Below are positions 40,222-48,464 of a stretch of 64,000 bases of DNA, in pieces. The notes below the pieces were generated by a model. It saw nothing but the letters and a program-made list of their open reading frames with translations. It was not told the DNA's origin and did not search any database. The position numbers and the translations under genes are program-made. The DNA comes from Saccharopolyspora rosea (GTDB taxonomy: Bacteria > Actinomycetota > Actinomycetes > Mycobacteriales > Pseudonocardiaceae). The DNA is taken from the NCBI RefSeq assembly GCF_025643595.1, contig NZ_CP102826.1, positions 1,550,001 to 1,614,000 on the forward strand, written 5' to 3'. The stretch's first letter is position 1; every line of letters begins with the position of its first letter.

Positions 40222-41298
40222 ATGACGAACTCCGCACCGGTCTCGGCCCGCCGGGACCTCTCCGACGCGCCCCTGCTGGTGGCCGCCCGCGGCGGCACCC
40301 CCCGGCACACCCCGGTCTGGTTCATGCGGCAGGCGGGCCGTTCGCTGCCCGAGTACCGCCGGGTCCGCGAGGGCGTCCCGATGCTGCAGGCGTGCCTGAC
40401 CCCGGACCTGGTCCGCGAGATCACCGCGCAGCCGGTGCGGCGGCACGGAGTGGACGCGGCGATCCTGTTCAGCGACATCGTCCTGCCGCTGTACGCGGCG
40501 GGCGTCGGACTGGACATCGTGGCGGGCACCGGTCCGGTCGTGGCCTCGCCGGTGCGCACCGCGGCCGACGTCGAGGCGCTGCCGCGGCTCGACCCGGAGC
40601 AGGTCCGCAAGGTGGGCGACGCGGTCGGCCTGCTGCTCGACGAGCTGGGCGACACCCCGCTGATCGGTTTCGCGGGCGCGCCGTTCACGCTCGCCTCCTA
40701 CCTCGTGGAGGGCGGGCCGAGCCGCAACCACGAGCGCACCAAGGCGCTGATGCACTCCGACCCGCGCACCTGGCACGCCCTGCTGGAGAAGCTGGCCGAC
40801 ACCACGCTGACGTTCCTGCGCGTCCAGCTGGAGGCCGGGGTGGACGCGATCCAGCTGTTCGACTCCTGGGCGGGGGCCCTGTCGCTGCGCGACTACCGCG
40901 AGTTCGTGCTCCCGCACAGCAGGCGGATCTTCGAGGGCGTCGCCGAGGTCGCGGACGTGCCGAAGATCCACTTCGGGGTCGGCACCGGTGAACTCCTGGG
41001 CGCGATGCGCTCGGCGGGCGCCGACGTCGTCGGGGTGGACTGGCGGGTCCCGCTGGACGTCGCGGCGGAGCGGGTGCGCGCCGCCGAACCGGGACCGGCG
41101 GTGGTGCAGGGCAACGTCGACCCGGCCGTGCTGTTCGCCGGGTGGGATCCGGTTGAGCGCGAGGTGCGGCGCGTGCTCGCCGAGGGGCGCAGCGCGGACG
41201 GGCACGTGTTCAACCTGGGCCACGGCGTGCTGCCGACCACCGATCCGGACGTGCTGACCCGCATGGTCGAGTTCGTGCACACCGAGAGCGCGCGATGA
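40222..41298 (+). CDS. hemE: Uroporphyrinogen decarboxylase
   Basis: 358 residues from ATG 40222. The signature [16 protein letters not shown] (residues 31-46) holds the substrate-binding Arg36 and Arg40. The catalytic Asp lies in FSDIVLPLY, and [17 protein letters not shown] and FNLGHGVLP are further family motifs. It decarboxylates uroporphyrinogen III to coproporphyrinogen III. It heads a tightly overlapping operon with hemY and hemQ. Confidence 0.97.
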   Translation: MTNSAPVSARRDLSDAPLLVAARGGTPRHTPVWFMRQAGRSLPEYRRVREGVPMLQACLTPDLVREITAQPVRRHGVDAAILFSDIVLPLYAAGVGLDIVAGTGPVVASPVRTAADVEALPRLDPEQVRKVGDAVGLLLDELGDTPLIGFAGAPFTLASYLVEGGPSRNHERTKALMHSDPRTWHALLEKLADTTLTFLRVQLEAGVDAIQLFDSWAGALSLRDYREFVLPHSRRIFEGVAEVADVPKIHFGVGTGELLGAMRSAGADVVGVDWRVPLDVAAERVRAAEPGPAVVQGNVDPAVLFAGWDPVEREVRRVLAEGRSADGHVFNLGHGVLPTTDPDVLTRMVEFVHTESAR

Positions 41299-42752
41299 GC
41301 AGTCCCCGCGTCGCCGTCGTCGGCGGAGGGGTCGCCGGTCTCACCGCCGCGCACCGGTTGCGCCGCACGCTCGGCCCGGACGCGGAGATCCTGCTCTTCG
41401 AGCAGGCCGATCGCGTCGGCGGCAAGCTGCGCACGGTGGAGCTGGCGGGTTGCCGCTACGACGTCGGCGCGGAGGCGTTCCTGGCCCGCCGTTCGGAGGT
41501 GCTGGATCTCGCCGCGGAACTCGGTGTGCGAGCGGAGGTGGTCCACCCCGGTCCGTCGTCCGCGACGATCCGGGCCGGCGGGCGGACCCGCCAGCTGCCC
41601 GGCGGCACGGTCATGGGCGTGCCGGCCGCCGCCGACTCGGTGCGGGACGTGCTGTCCCCGGCCGGGCTGGACCGGCTGCTCGCCGAGGCGCAGCTGCCGC
41701 CGCTGCGGCTGGACGGCGCGGACGTGTCGGTCGGCGAGTTGCTGCGGAGCCGGGTCGGTGACGAGGTGGTCGACCGCCTCGTGGAACCGCTGCTCGGCGG
41801 GGTGTACGCGGGCAGCGCCGACTCCCTGGGACTGCGCGCCACGATCCCGGCCCTGGCCGCGGCGCTCGACGCCGGTGCGGACTCCGTCACGGCCGCCGCC
41901 GCGGCGGCGTTGCCGCCCGCACCGACTCCCGGAACACCGCGACCGCCGGTGTTCGGGGCCTTCCGCGACGGCTACCGCCAGCTGTTCCACCGGCTGCTCG
42001 CCGCGGCCGACGTGCGGACCCGGCTGGGATTCCCGGTCCGGTCGCTGGCGCGCTCGCAGCGGGGCTGGCGGCTGGAGATCGGTGCCGCGCCCGACCCGAC
42101 GGCCGTGGAGGTCGACGCCGTCGTGCTGGCGGTACCCGCACCCGCGGCCCGCCGACTGCTCAGCGACGTCGCCCCGGCTGCCGCCGAGCGGCTGAGCCGC
42201 GTCGAACTGGCCTCGATGATCGTGGTCGGCTTCGCGCTGCCCCCGGGCACGCCGCTGCCGGACGCGTCGGGGGTCCTGATCGCGCGCGGGGAGCGGCACG
42301 CGGACGGGACCCCGTTCACCGCCAAGGCGTTCACCTTCTCCAGCAACAAGTGGCCGCACCTGCGCGGCGCGGACGGCGAGCTCCTGGTGCGCGGTTCGGT
42401 CGGCCGCTTCGGCGAGGCCCGCGACCTGCGCCTGGACGATGCCGAGGTGCTGCGCCGGGTGCGCGCCGACTTCGCCGAGCTCACCGGGATCACCGCCGAG
42501 CCGGTGGACAGCGTGGTCGCGCGGTGGGGCGGCGGGGTGCCGCAGTACGGCGTCGGCCACCTCGATCTGGTCGCCGACGTGGAGCGGCTGGTCGGTGAGG
42601 TGCCGCGGCTCGCGCTGGCCGGCGCGGCGTTGCACGGCGTCGGCGTCCCGGCGTGCGTGGCCACCGGGGAGGCCGCAGCGGCCGACGTCACGCGGGACCT
42701 GCTGGCACAGCAGTCCTCCTGCGGTGGGACCATGGAGCCATGGCGCGCCTGA
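41295..42752 (+). CDS. hemY: Coproporphyrinogen III/protoporphyrinogen oxidase (HemG/HemY family, CgoX)
   Basis: 485 residues from ATG 41295, overlapping hemE by 4 nt. The FAD-binding motif is [15 protein letters not shown] (residues 8-22), followed by [13 protein letters not shown]. Near the C-terminus [13 protein letters not shown] and [15 protein letters not shown] complete the FAD site. Because hemQ follows directly, it most likely oxidises coproporphyrinogen III to coproporphyrin III in the coproporphyrin-dependent route. Its last 13 nt overlap hemQ. Confidence 0.94.
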   Translation: MSSPRVAVVGGGVAGLTAAHRLRRTLGPDAEILLFEQADRVGGKLRTVELAGCRYDVGAEAFLARRSEVLDLAAELGVRAEVVHPGPSSATIRAGGRTRQLPGGTVMGVPAAADSVRDVLSPAGLDRLLAEAQLPPLRLDGADVSVGELLRSRVGDEVVDRLVEPLLGGVYAGSADSLGLRATIPALAAALDAGADSVTAAAAAALPPAPTPGTPRPPVFGAFRDGYRQLFHRLLAAADVRTRLGFPVRSLARSQRGWRLEIGAAPDPTAVEVDAVVLAVPAPAARRLLSDVAPAAAERLSRVELASMIVVGFALPPGTPLPDASGVLIARGERHADGTPFTAKAFTFSSNKWPHLRGADGELLVRGSVGRFGEARDLRLDDAEVLRRVRADFAELTGITAEPVDSVVARWGGGVPQYGVGHLDLVADVERLVGEVPRLALAGAALHGVGVPACVATGEAAAADVTRDLLAQQSSCGGTMEPWRA

Positions 42753-43435
42753 ACTATGCCGAGCTCAACAGCACGATCCGCTACACGATGTGGTCGGTCT
42801 TCCGGGTCGAGCAGGGAACGCTGCCCGAGGAGCGGGACAAGGCCGCGCAGCGGACCCAGGAGTACCTCGACTCGTTGGACGACTCCGGCGTCGTGGTCCG
42901 CGGCGTCTACGACGTGTCCGGCCTGCGGTCCGACGCCGACTACATGATCTGGTGGCACGGCGAGCAGATCGAGGCCGTGCAGGCCGCCTACACCGGGTTC
43001 CGCCGGGACACCCCGCTGGGCCAGGCATCCGAGCCGGTGTGGAGCAACGTCGCGCTGCACCGCCCGGCGGAGTTCAACAAGAGCCACGTCCCGGCGTTCC
43101 TGGCCGGTGAGGAGCCCCGGGCGTACCTGTGCGTGTACCCGTTCGTCCGCTCCCACGACTGGTACCTGCTGCCCGACGACGAGCGCCGCAAGATGCTCGC
43201 CGACCACGGCACGGCCGCTCGGGACTTCCCGGACGTGCGCGCGAACACGGTCGCGTCCTTCGGGCTCGGCGACTACGAGTGGATCCTGGCCTTCGAGGCC
43301 GACGAACTGCACCGCATCGTCGACCTGATGTGGCGCATGCGCTACACCGAGGCCCGTCGCCACGTCCGCGAGGAGATCCCCTTCTACACCGGGCACCGCG
43401 TGCCCGTCGCGGATCTGGTCAACCGCCTGCCCTGA
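42740..43435 (+). CDS. hemQ: Coproheme decarboxylase (HemQ/ChdC)
   Basis: 231 residues from ATG 42740. It is a chlorite-dismutase-fold enzyme that turns coproheme into heme b with peroxide. Tyr133 in [10 protein letters not shown] fits the catalytic Tyr, and His156 in [12 protein letters not shown] fits the proximal heme ligand (residue roles inferred by family comparison). The overlap with hemY shows coupling. Ferrochelatase is not in the window. A 19-bp hairpin follows the stop. Confidence 0.95.
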   Translation: MARLNYAELNSTIRYTMWSVFRVEQGTLPEERDKAAQRTQEYLDSLDDSGVVVRGVYDVSGLRSDADYMIWWHGEQIEAVQAAYTGFRRDTPLGQASEPVWSNVALHRPAEFNKSHVPAFLAGEEPRAYLCVYPFVRSHDWYLLPDDERRKMLADHGTAARDFPDVRANTVASFGLGDYEWILAFEADELHRIVDLMWRMRYTEARRHVREEIPFYTGHRVPVADLVNRLP

Positions 43436-43466
43436 GCCACGGCGACCGCCGACCTGCCTGGGCGTC

Positions 43467-43508
43467 GACCGCGATCGGGTCCTCGCAGCCGAGGACTCGA
43501 TCGCGGTC
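43467..43508. terminator. Terminator between hemQ and msrB
   Basis: A 19-bp stem with a single G:T pair (43467-43485 with 43490-43508) and a CAGC loop, between convergent genes. Confidence 0.8.
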
Positions 43509-43516
43509 GGTGCGCG

Positions 43517-43936
43517 TCACTGCTCGGGCACGAGCCGGATCGCGATGGAGTTGATGCAGTAGCGCTGGTCGGTGGGGGTGGGGTAGCCCTCGCCCTCGAA
43601 GACGTGGCCCAGATGGCTGTGGCAGGAGGCGCAGAGCACCTCGGTGCGCACCATGCCGAGGGAGCGGTCCTGGCGGAGGATCACCGCGTCGGTGTCCGCC
43701 GGGTCGTAGAACGACGGCCAGCCGCAGTGCGACTCGAACTTGGTCTGGCTGCGGAAGAGTTCCGCGCCGCACGCGCGGCACTCGTAGACCCCGACCGACT
43801 TGGTGTCGACGTACTCGCCCGACCACGGCGGCTCGGTGGCCGCTTGGCGCAGCACGGCGTACTCGTTCGGCGAGAGCTGCTCGCGCCACTCCTGCTCGGA
43901 CTTGGTGACCTTCGGAGTGCCCGGTACCGGATCCAT
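43517..43936 (-). CDS. msrB: Peptide-methionine (R)-S-oxide reductase
   Basis: 139 residues. Two CxxC pairs (Cys53/Cys56 in CRACG and Cys102/Cys105 in CASCH) bind structural zinc. The catalytic Cys127 lies in RYCINS, with CGWPSF and HLGHVFEGEG as further family motifs. It repairs oxidised methionine. TAGCGT at 43943-43948 ends 6 nt before ATG 43936 on the minus strand, giving a predicted leaderless message, though GGAGG also precedes the ATG. Confidence 0.96.
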   Translation of the reverse strand: MDPVPGTPKVTKSEQEWREQLSPNEYAVLRQAATEPPWSGEYVDTKSVGVYECRACGAELFRSQTKFESHCGWPSFYDPADTDAVILRQDRSLGMVRTEVLCASCHSHLGHVFEGEGYPTPTDQRYCINSIAIRLVPEQ

Positions 43937-43942
43937 GCCTCC

Positions 43943-43948
43943 ACGCTA
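43943..43948 (-). promoter_or_regulatory. -10 box of msrB
   Basis: TAGCGT on the minus strand ends 6 nt before the start codon. Confidence 0.45.
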
Positions 43949-43989
43949 ATCCTTCCCGGGGAGTGCTCGCGGACGGGGCGCCGCGGTGC

Positions 43990-44271
43990 TCAGCCGAGGA
44001 AGACGGCGAACATGAACGCGACCGCGTTCCAGACGGTCACCAGCACTCCGAACAGGATGAGCAGCACGACCACCAATGCCATCGCCCGCCGGTGCCCGTC
44101 GGAGCGGTTCACGCTGCGCGCGAAGTCGTCCACGCCCCGCAGCATGCCCTCCACGGTCGCCTCGGAGTTCGGCGGTCGCATGCGGTCGAGGTGCGCGGCG
44201 AAGGCCCGGACCTCCGGGTCGCGGGGGTCCAGCCCGTCGAGATCGCCGAAGCGGTCGCCGTCGCGGTCCAC
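43990..44271 (-). CDS. Small C-terminally anchored membrane protein
   Basis: 93 residues from GTG 44271. An acidic/basic cytosolic part carries LDPRDPEVRAFAAHL and DDFARSVNRSDGHRR. One long C-terminal helix (ALVVVLLILFGVLVTVWNAV) runs almost to the end, so this is a tail-anchored protein. I do not recognise a named family with certainty. It is divergent from the LigD-type polymerase gene, with 57 nt between starts. Confidence 0.65.
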   Translation of the reverse strand: MDRDGDRFGDLDGLDPRDPEVRAFAAHLDRMRPPNSEATVEGMLRGVDDFARSVNRSDGHRRAMALVVVLLILFGVLVTVWNAVAFMFAVFLG

Positions 44272-44316
44272 CCGCCCACGGTAACGCGACGGACCGCCGA
44301 CGTCGGTGCCCGCGTT

Positions 44317-44322
44317 TAGGCT
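44317..44322 (+). promoter_or_regulatory. -10 box of the LigD-type polymerase gene, predicted leaderless
   Basis: TAGGCT with 6 nt before GTG 44329, so the transcript should start at the GTG. Confidence 0.5.
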
Positions 44323-44328
44323 GCTCGC

Positions 44329-45339
44329 GTGGCAGCACCGCTCCAGATGCGGGTCGACGGACCGGAGGGCCCGCGCACCGTCAGGTTGTCCAACCCGGAC
44401 AAGGTGTACTTCCCGGAACGCGGGTTCACCAAGCGGCAGGTGGCCGAGTACTACCTCGCGGTCGCCGAACCGCTGCTGCGGGCGATCGGAGGCCGACCGA
44501 CCACGCTGAAGCGGTTCCCGGGCGGTGTGACCGGGGAGCCGTTCTACGCCAAGCGGGTGCCGAAGGGCGCACCGTCGTGGGTGCGCACCGCGGAGGTGGC
44601 GTTCCCGTCCGGTCGCAAGGCCCTGCAGGTCTGCCCGAGCGAACCCGCGGTGCTCGTGTGGGCGGCCGGGCTGGGCACCCTCGACTTCCACCCGTGGCCG
44701 GTGCGCGCTGCCGACACCGACCACCCCGACGAACTGCGCGTCGACCTCGACCCGCAGCCGGGCACCGACTACGCGGACGCGGCCCGCGTCGCCGGGGTGC
44801 TGCGCGAGGTCCTGGCCGAGGCCGGGCTGACCGGTTTCCCGAAGACCTCCGGCGGGCGGGGCATCCACGTGCTGGTGCGCATCCGACCGCGCTGGGACTT
44901 CGTCCAGGTCCGACGCGCGGTGATCGCCCTGGCCCGGGAGGTGCAGCGACGCGTGCCGAATCTGGCCACTGTGGACTGGTGGAAGGTGGACCGCGGACAG
45001 CGGGTGTTCCTGGACTTCAACCAGGCCGCCCGGGACCGCACCATCGCCTCCGCCTGGTCCGTGCGCGGCACCCCGCGCGCCACCGTGTCCACCCCGCTGA
45101 CGTGGGACCAGCTGCCCGAGGTCGAACCGGACGACTTCGACCTGTCCACCGCACCCGACTGGCTGGCCGAGCACGGCGACCCGCACCGCGCCCTGGACGA
45201 CCGCAGCCACGACATCGACGCCCTCCTGGACTGGTTCGCACGCGACGAACGCGACCGCGGCCTCGGCGAACTCCCGTACCCACCCGACTACCCGAAGATG
45301 CCCGGCGAACCGACCCGGTCGCGCAAGGGTGGGAAATAG
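44329..45339 (+). CDS. Non-homologous end-joining polymerase (LigD polymerase domain, stand-alone)
   Basis: 336 residues from GTG 44329. It is an archaeo-eukaryotic primase-type polymerase as in LigD. The catalytic metal site is RVDLDP with Asp139 and Asp141, followed by GRGIHVLVRI and a third acidic site in FLDFNQ. LSNPDKVYFPE near the N-terminus is the family entry motif. It fills gaps at broken DNA ends, preferring ribonucleotides. Ligase and nuclease domains are absent; a separate ATP ligase gene lies 7 kb away and no Ku gene is in the window. Its last 50 nt recur 1060 bp downstream. Confidence 0.93.
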   Translation: MAAPLQMRVDGPEGPRTVRLSNPDKVYFPERGFTKRQVAEYYLAVAEPLLRAIGGRPTTLKRFPGGVTGEPFYAKRVPKGAPSWVRTAEVAFPSGRKALQVCPSEPAVLVWAAGLGTLDFHPWPVRAADTDHPDELRVDLDPQPGTDYADAARVAGVLREVLAEAGLTGFPKTSGGRGIHVLVRIRPRWDFVQVRRAVIALAREVQRRVPNLATVDWWKVDRGQRVFLDFNQAARDRTIASAWSVRGTPRATVSTPLTWDQLPEVEPDDFDLSTAPDWLAEHGDPHRALDDRSHDIDALLDWFARDERDRGLGELPYPPDYPKMPGEPTRSRKGGK

Positions 45340-45340
45340 G
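45291..45340 (+). repeat. Direct repeat copy 1 (3' end of the polymerase gene)
   Basis: 50 bp covering the last 16 codons and stop of the polymerase gene. It matches 46351-46400 at 45 of 50 positions without gaps, offset exactly 1060 bp. In copy 2 the stop TAG reads CAG. Confidence 0.9.
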
Positions 45341-45359
45341 CCGTGAGCTGGAAAACGGG

Positions 45360-45389
45360 TTGCTCTGTCGTGTGCCGGGCGGCTAGCGT
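45360..45389 (+). promoter_or_regulatory. Promoter of the leader ORF and acetyltransferase
   Basis: TTGCTC (45360-45365), an 18-nt spacer, then TAGCGT (45384-45389). This is a good SigA-type promoter directly after direct repeat copy 1. Confidence 0.55.
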
Positions 45390-45420
45390 CCGTTCCGTCG
45401 TGATCGAACACGGAAGGACG

Positions 45421-45492
45421 ATGCCTGTGCTTGCGACCCGCTGGTGGGCCGCTCGCCACTCCGCCGGACGCGCATCCGGTGTGCGCTGCTGA
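45421..45492 (+). CDS. Candidate leader peptide upstream of the acetyltransferase
   Basis: 23 codons starting at ATG 45421 behind GGAAGGA, ending at TGA 45490. The peptide begins MPVLATRWWAARH and ends in RC, so it has a tandem Trp pair and a C-terminal Arg-Cys. It sits between a good promoter and the acetyltransferase ribosome site. Short actinobacterial leader peptides with a C-terminal Arg/Cys pattern are known before regulated genes. A chance frame cannot be ruled out. Confidence 0.4.
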   Translation: MPVLATRWWAARHSAGRASGVRC

Positions 45493-45540
45493 AGCGGCCC
45501 GTTCGCACGGAACCCGTCTTCAGACGCAAAAGGACCTTCC

Positions 45541-46296
45541 ATGTTCGCATTCGAGTCCCGCGCGCACGCCTACCTGCGCGCCGCGGCCGGTGACCGTGTC
45601 ATTCGCACCGGACCCTTCACCGTCCGCATCGACCCCCACGACGCCGGACTCTTCTTCAACTACGCCATCCCCGATGACGGCGCCGAACCGACCGGCGACC
45701 ATGTCCAGCAGCTCGTCGAGATGTTCACCCGCCGGTCGCGGACGCCGCGTCTGGAGTATTTTCCCGCCGCTGCTCCGCGCGTCGAGGACGCGCTGCTCGC
45801 GTCCGGGTTCACCGCCGAACGGCGGCTGCCGATCCTGACGTGTGATCCCGCGGAGGCGCCCGCGCCGCGGATCGTCGGACCAGTCGAGGTCGTGCTCGCC
45901 GAGACGGACGAGCAGCTTCGGAAGGTCGCCGAGGCGCAGGGCGAGGCATACGAGCAGCCCGTGACCTCTGAGCACGACGTCGCGCGGCTACGCCGCGTGC
46001 TGGATCGCGGCGGCCTGGTGGCCCTCGCCTGGGACACGGTGACGGGACAGGGTGTGGGCGGCGGCCAGATCGGGCCGCCGCACCGGGGCGTGAGCGAGCT
46101 CGCCGCCATCGGTGTGCGCGTGGCGTACCGGCGCCGGGGGATCGCCTCCGCGCTCGCCGCTGTCCTGACGCGCGCCTGCCCGAGCGCCGGAATCACCACA
46201 CCGTTCCTCATGCCGGAGAACGACGACACCGAGCGGATCTATCAGCGCGCCGGATACCGACGTGCCTCGGAGATCCTGCACATCTCGCTGCGGTGA
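45541..46296 (+). CDS. GNAT family N-acetyltransferase
   Basis: 251 residues from ATG 45541 with AAAGGA upstream. The C-terminal half (about 115-251) is a GNAT domain with the acetyl-CoA motif IGVRVAYRRRGIASALA near residue 190 and the end MPENDDTERIYQRAGYRR. The N-terminal half resembles a degenerate partner domain. The substrate is unknown; such proteins often detoxify small molecules or modify protein N-termini. The gene is bracketed by a 50-bp direct repeat and its stop codon lies inside a 50-bp perfect palindrome, signs of recent insertion. Confidence 0.88.
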   Translation: MFAFESRAHAYLRAAAGDRVIRTGPFTVRIDPHDAGLFFNYAIPDDGAEPTGDHVQQLVEMFTRRSRTPRLEYFPAAAPRVEDALLASGFTAERRLPILTCDPAEAPAPRIVGPVEVVLAETDEQLRKVAEAQGEAYEQPVTSEHDVARLRRVLDRGGLVALAWDTVTGQGVGGGQIGPPHRGVSELAAIGVRVAYRRRGIASALAAVLTRACPSAGITTPFLMPENDDTERIYQRAGYRRASEILHISLR

Positions 46297-46341
46297 CTCG
46301 GCTTTCCCGGCCACCCGGGTGGCCGGGAAAGCCGAGTCACC
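46292..46341. terminator. Perfect 50-bp palindrome at the end of the acetyltransferase gene
   Basis: 25-bp arms with no spacer (46292-46316 and 46317-46341). The GNAT stop codon at 46294-46296 is inside the left arm, and direct repeat copy 2 begins 9 nt beyond. It should act as a strong terminator; its perfect symmetry is exceptional. Confidence 0.85.
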
Positions 46342-46350
46342 AACTGGTAT

Positions 46351-46400
46351 CCCGAAGCTGCCCGGCGAACCGACGCGGTCGCGCAAGGGCGGGAAGCAGG
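46351..46400 (+). repeat. Direct repeat copy 2 (remnant of a polymerase gene 3' end)
   Basis: Matches 45291-45340 at 45 of 50 bases. It still encodes PGEPTRSRKGGK in phase but has no stop at the matching place and no gene in front of it. It marks the right border of the acetyltransferase segment. Confidence 0.9.
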
Positions 46401-46432
46401 GGCAGTTGTTGACGGTCCGCTGTGGACGAGGG

Positions 46433-46540
46433 GCGCCGGGCTGACGCCAGAGGGGCTAGGTGTCAGCCCGGCGCACCGCGGGACCGGCCGCGGAGGAGTC
46501 GCACATGCGGCCGATCGATGGCGCGAACGTCACTCGCGCG
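46433..46540 (+). repeat. Structured repeat element, copy A
   Basis: A 13-bp hairpin (46433-46445 with 46462-46474, loop containing GAGGGGCTAGG) is followed by a GGAGGAG-ATGCGGCCG segment and the 20-mer GCGCGAACGTCACTCGCGCG (46521-46540). The same order recurs at 48056-48162. An 18-codon frame opens at ATG 46505, but a 1-nt indel against copy B breaks it, so the DNA or RNA rather than a peptide seems conserved. Confidence 0.75.
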
Positions 46541-46561
46541 GGTGAGAAGGTAGTGATCTGA

Positions 46562-47061
46562 AGTGTCAAGACGCCATAGCACGCCATCCTGATTCACCTG
46601 ATCAGTGCAAGATCTTCACGTATCGGTTACATGTGCGTCGCGTTGTGCAACCGCGTCAGCTGTTCCCGGGCGTCGCCGCCGACCGCGACGGCCTTTCCGG
46701 CGAAGTCGCTCGAACCCGCTCTCGGTGCCGCGAGCTGTTGTCGTCGGTCGGCCTGCGACGAGAGGTCGGCGCAAGGACGGGAATCCGACGCCCGGATCGG
46801 GAACGCGGAAAAACGCGGAAATTCGAGCGGCGGGCGAGCATGGCACGGCCGCACGCGCGGGAAATAGGACCCATTCCACAGAAACCGCGAACGATGTGGT
46901 CACGCGACTGTCACGGAATGGTGTACATTCTCGGCGCCCTAGGGGTTCTGACCTCGGCAAACGATGAGTGAATCGCCTGGTCGGAAGGTGTTTCCGACTC
47001 GAATTCATATTTTTCCGGGGGTTTGCCGTGCCACATTCACGATGTGTTCGGCGCGATGGGG
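46562..47061. other. Gene-free stretch, partly A+T-richer
   Basis: About 500 nt with no frame that has both a ribosome site and plausible codon use. The right end holds runs such as CATATTTTTCC, unusually A+T-rich for this genome. It could be degenerate insertion DNA. Confidence 0.5.
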
Positions 47062-47091
47062 TTGTGCGGTCGCCATTGTGGTGGACACAAT
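47062..47091 (+). promoter_or_regulatory. Promoter of the 47.1-kb membrane protein, predicted leaderless
   Basis: TTGTGC (47062-47067), 18-nt spacer, CACAAT (47086-47091), then 8 nt to ATG 47100. Confidence 0.5.
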
Positions 47092-47099
47092 GCCCGGCC

Positions 47100-47489
47100 A
47101 TGAGCTACGACCCCTATGGCGGTCCCCATCCTCACCGGCAGCAAAACCACGGTTACTACCCGCAACACGACGAGTACCGGGAGGGATATTCGGCCGAATA
47201 CCGTCATCGACACGACGGGGCCGAAACGGTCGCGAACATCATTCGCGTCGTTGTCGGCCTGGTGGTCGCTGTTTTCGCCCTGCACGTCCTTTTCGTCGTC
47301 TTCCACGCCAACCACGGCAACGAATTCGTCTCCGCCGTCTACACGTTGGCCAAGGCGCTCGTGCTGGGGCTGGGAGACGTGTTCACGCCCAACGACGCGG
47401 TCCTCGGCGTGGTCCTGAACTACGGCCTTGCCGCGCTGGTCTACGTCATCGTCGGGCAACTCGTCATCACGCTGCTGCGTCGCCGCTGA
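47100..47489 (+). CDS. Hypothetical two-helix membrane protein
   Basis: 129 residues from ATG 47100. The N-terminal 40 residues are rich in Tyr, His, Pro and Gln (MSYDPYGGPHPH), followed by a helix (IIRVVVGLVVAVFALHVLFVVF), a short amphipathic loop with DVFTPNDAV, and a second helix (YGLAALVYVIVGQLVITLL) ending in RRR. The His/Tyr-rich tail resembles those of small actinobacterial membrane proteins of unknown role. A good promoter precedes it. Confidence 0.7.
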   Translation: MSYDPYGGPHPHRQQNHGYYPQHDEYREGYSAEYRHRHDGAETVANIIRVVVGLVVAVFALHVLFVVFHANHGNEFVSAVYTLAKALVLGLGDVFTPNDAVLGVVLNYGLAALVYVIVGQLVITLLRRR

Positions 47490-47661
47490 ACGACGACGGC
47501 CGAGCCCGCGCCGGGCGCCGACCGGGGGCGCACTGCTGGTCGGTGAGCCGGGAGGGTGCGGTTGGAGGGTTCGCCCCGTCATCGTGCGGAGGCGGGGCGA
47601 ACCCTGTTCGTGCGGGCGTCGCCGGGGCGGTCACCCGCCGACGGCGCGGGTGCGGCGGTGG

Positions 47662-47820
47662 TCAGCGATCCGCTCGCGGGCCTTCGGTGTAGGCGACGAA
47701 CGGATCGCCGCGCACCTCCACGCCGCCGGGCTGCACTCCGACTCCGCCGACCAGCACCACGACCACCGCTGCGATGAGCGCTCCCACGGCCAGCGCCCAC
47801 GAGACCGTTATCCGAGACAC
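47662..47820 (-). CDS. Small single-helix membrane protein
   Basis: 52 residues from GTG 47820, with GGAGG 8-9 nt upstream. One transmembrane helix (WALAVGALIAAVVVVLVGGV) is followed by a polar tail ending VAYTEGPRADR. The ribosome site and codon use argue that it is real although very short. No family recognised. The longer frame on this strand reaching 48054 is not supported by a start signal. Confidence 0.6.
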   Translation of the reverse strand: MSRITVSWALAVGALIAAVVVVLVGGVGVQPGGVEVRGDPFVAYTEGPRADR

Positions 47821-48055
47821 GGATCCAACCTCCACGGTCGGCACCTTGCCGACCCGGTCACTTGTCGCGGAACTCGACGATGTCGTTACCGTCCGGAGTC
47901 GACGGACCTCCGCGCCGGGCCGACGGCCTCGGTGGCGTCGCCGAACGCGCCGCGATCCCCGGGAATGGGTGACTTCCCGGAACAGCGGGGAAAAGCGGCT
48001 TGATCCCCGTGGGGCCTCGCTCCGCGATCCGGCCCCGGCGTGCTCGGGGGTCATG

Positions 48056-48162
48056 GCGCCGGGCTGAGCTCGGAGGGGCTCGGGGTCAGCCCGGCGCCGC
48101 GGACCCGGCCGCCGAAGGGGAGTCGCGATGCGGCCGGTCGGTGCGCGAACGTCACTCGCGCG
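48056..48162 (+). repeat. Structured repeat element, copy B
   Basis: Same layout as copy A 1.6 kb upstream. A 13-bp hairpin (48055-48067 with 48086-48098, loop containing GGAGGGGCTCGG) is followed by GGGGAG and ATGCGGCCG, then the identical 20-mer GCGCGAACGTCACTCGCGCG (48143-48162). It precedes the Cys-rich peptide gene by about 300 nt on the same strand. Confidence 0.75.
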
Positions 48163-48175
48163 ACGCCCACATTAA

Positions 48176-48464
48176 CGATCAGCGTCGGGCCGAAGGTTCC
48201 CGTCATGCCGAACTCACTCGAACGAGACCCACAGTGGACAGTGCGCCCGGTCGGTCGCCGCGTCACCCCCGGGGGCGAGGCGATCTCACCTCTTTGCCGG
48301 ATTGATCGAGTGCTGTCCGTATTCGGTCACGGATTGCAATGCGAGAATGTGCCCTGTTCAACAGTCCGGCGGACACTCATTCGCTCGGGTAGCGGTGTCC
48401 CGGTCGCTCCACTGCCGAGCACCATCGCAACCGTCGGTATTCACCACCACGCGGGAGGCCAACC
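48176..48464. other. Leader/promoter region before the Cys-rich peptide gene
   Basis: About 290 nt with no gene. Several A+T-containing hexamers could be -10 boxes; none is convincing. The ribosome site GGGAGG is at the right end. Confidence 0.4.

Noticed and set aside
46505..46561. 18-codon frame with GGAGGAG site in repeat copy A, and a 15-codon counterpart at 48128-48175
   Set aside because: A 1-nt indel puts the two copies in different frames after the shared start, so a conserved peptide is unlikely.
46605..46985. Several overlapping short frames on both strands
   Set aside because: Random-looking Arg-rich products, no start signals; treated as gene-free.
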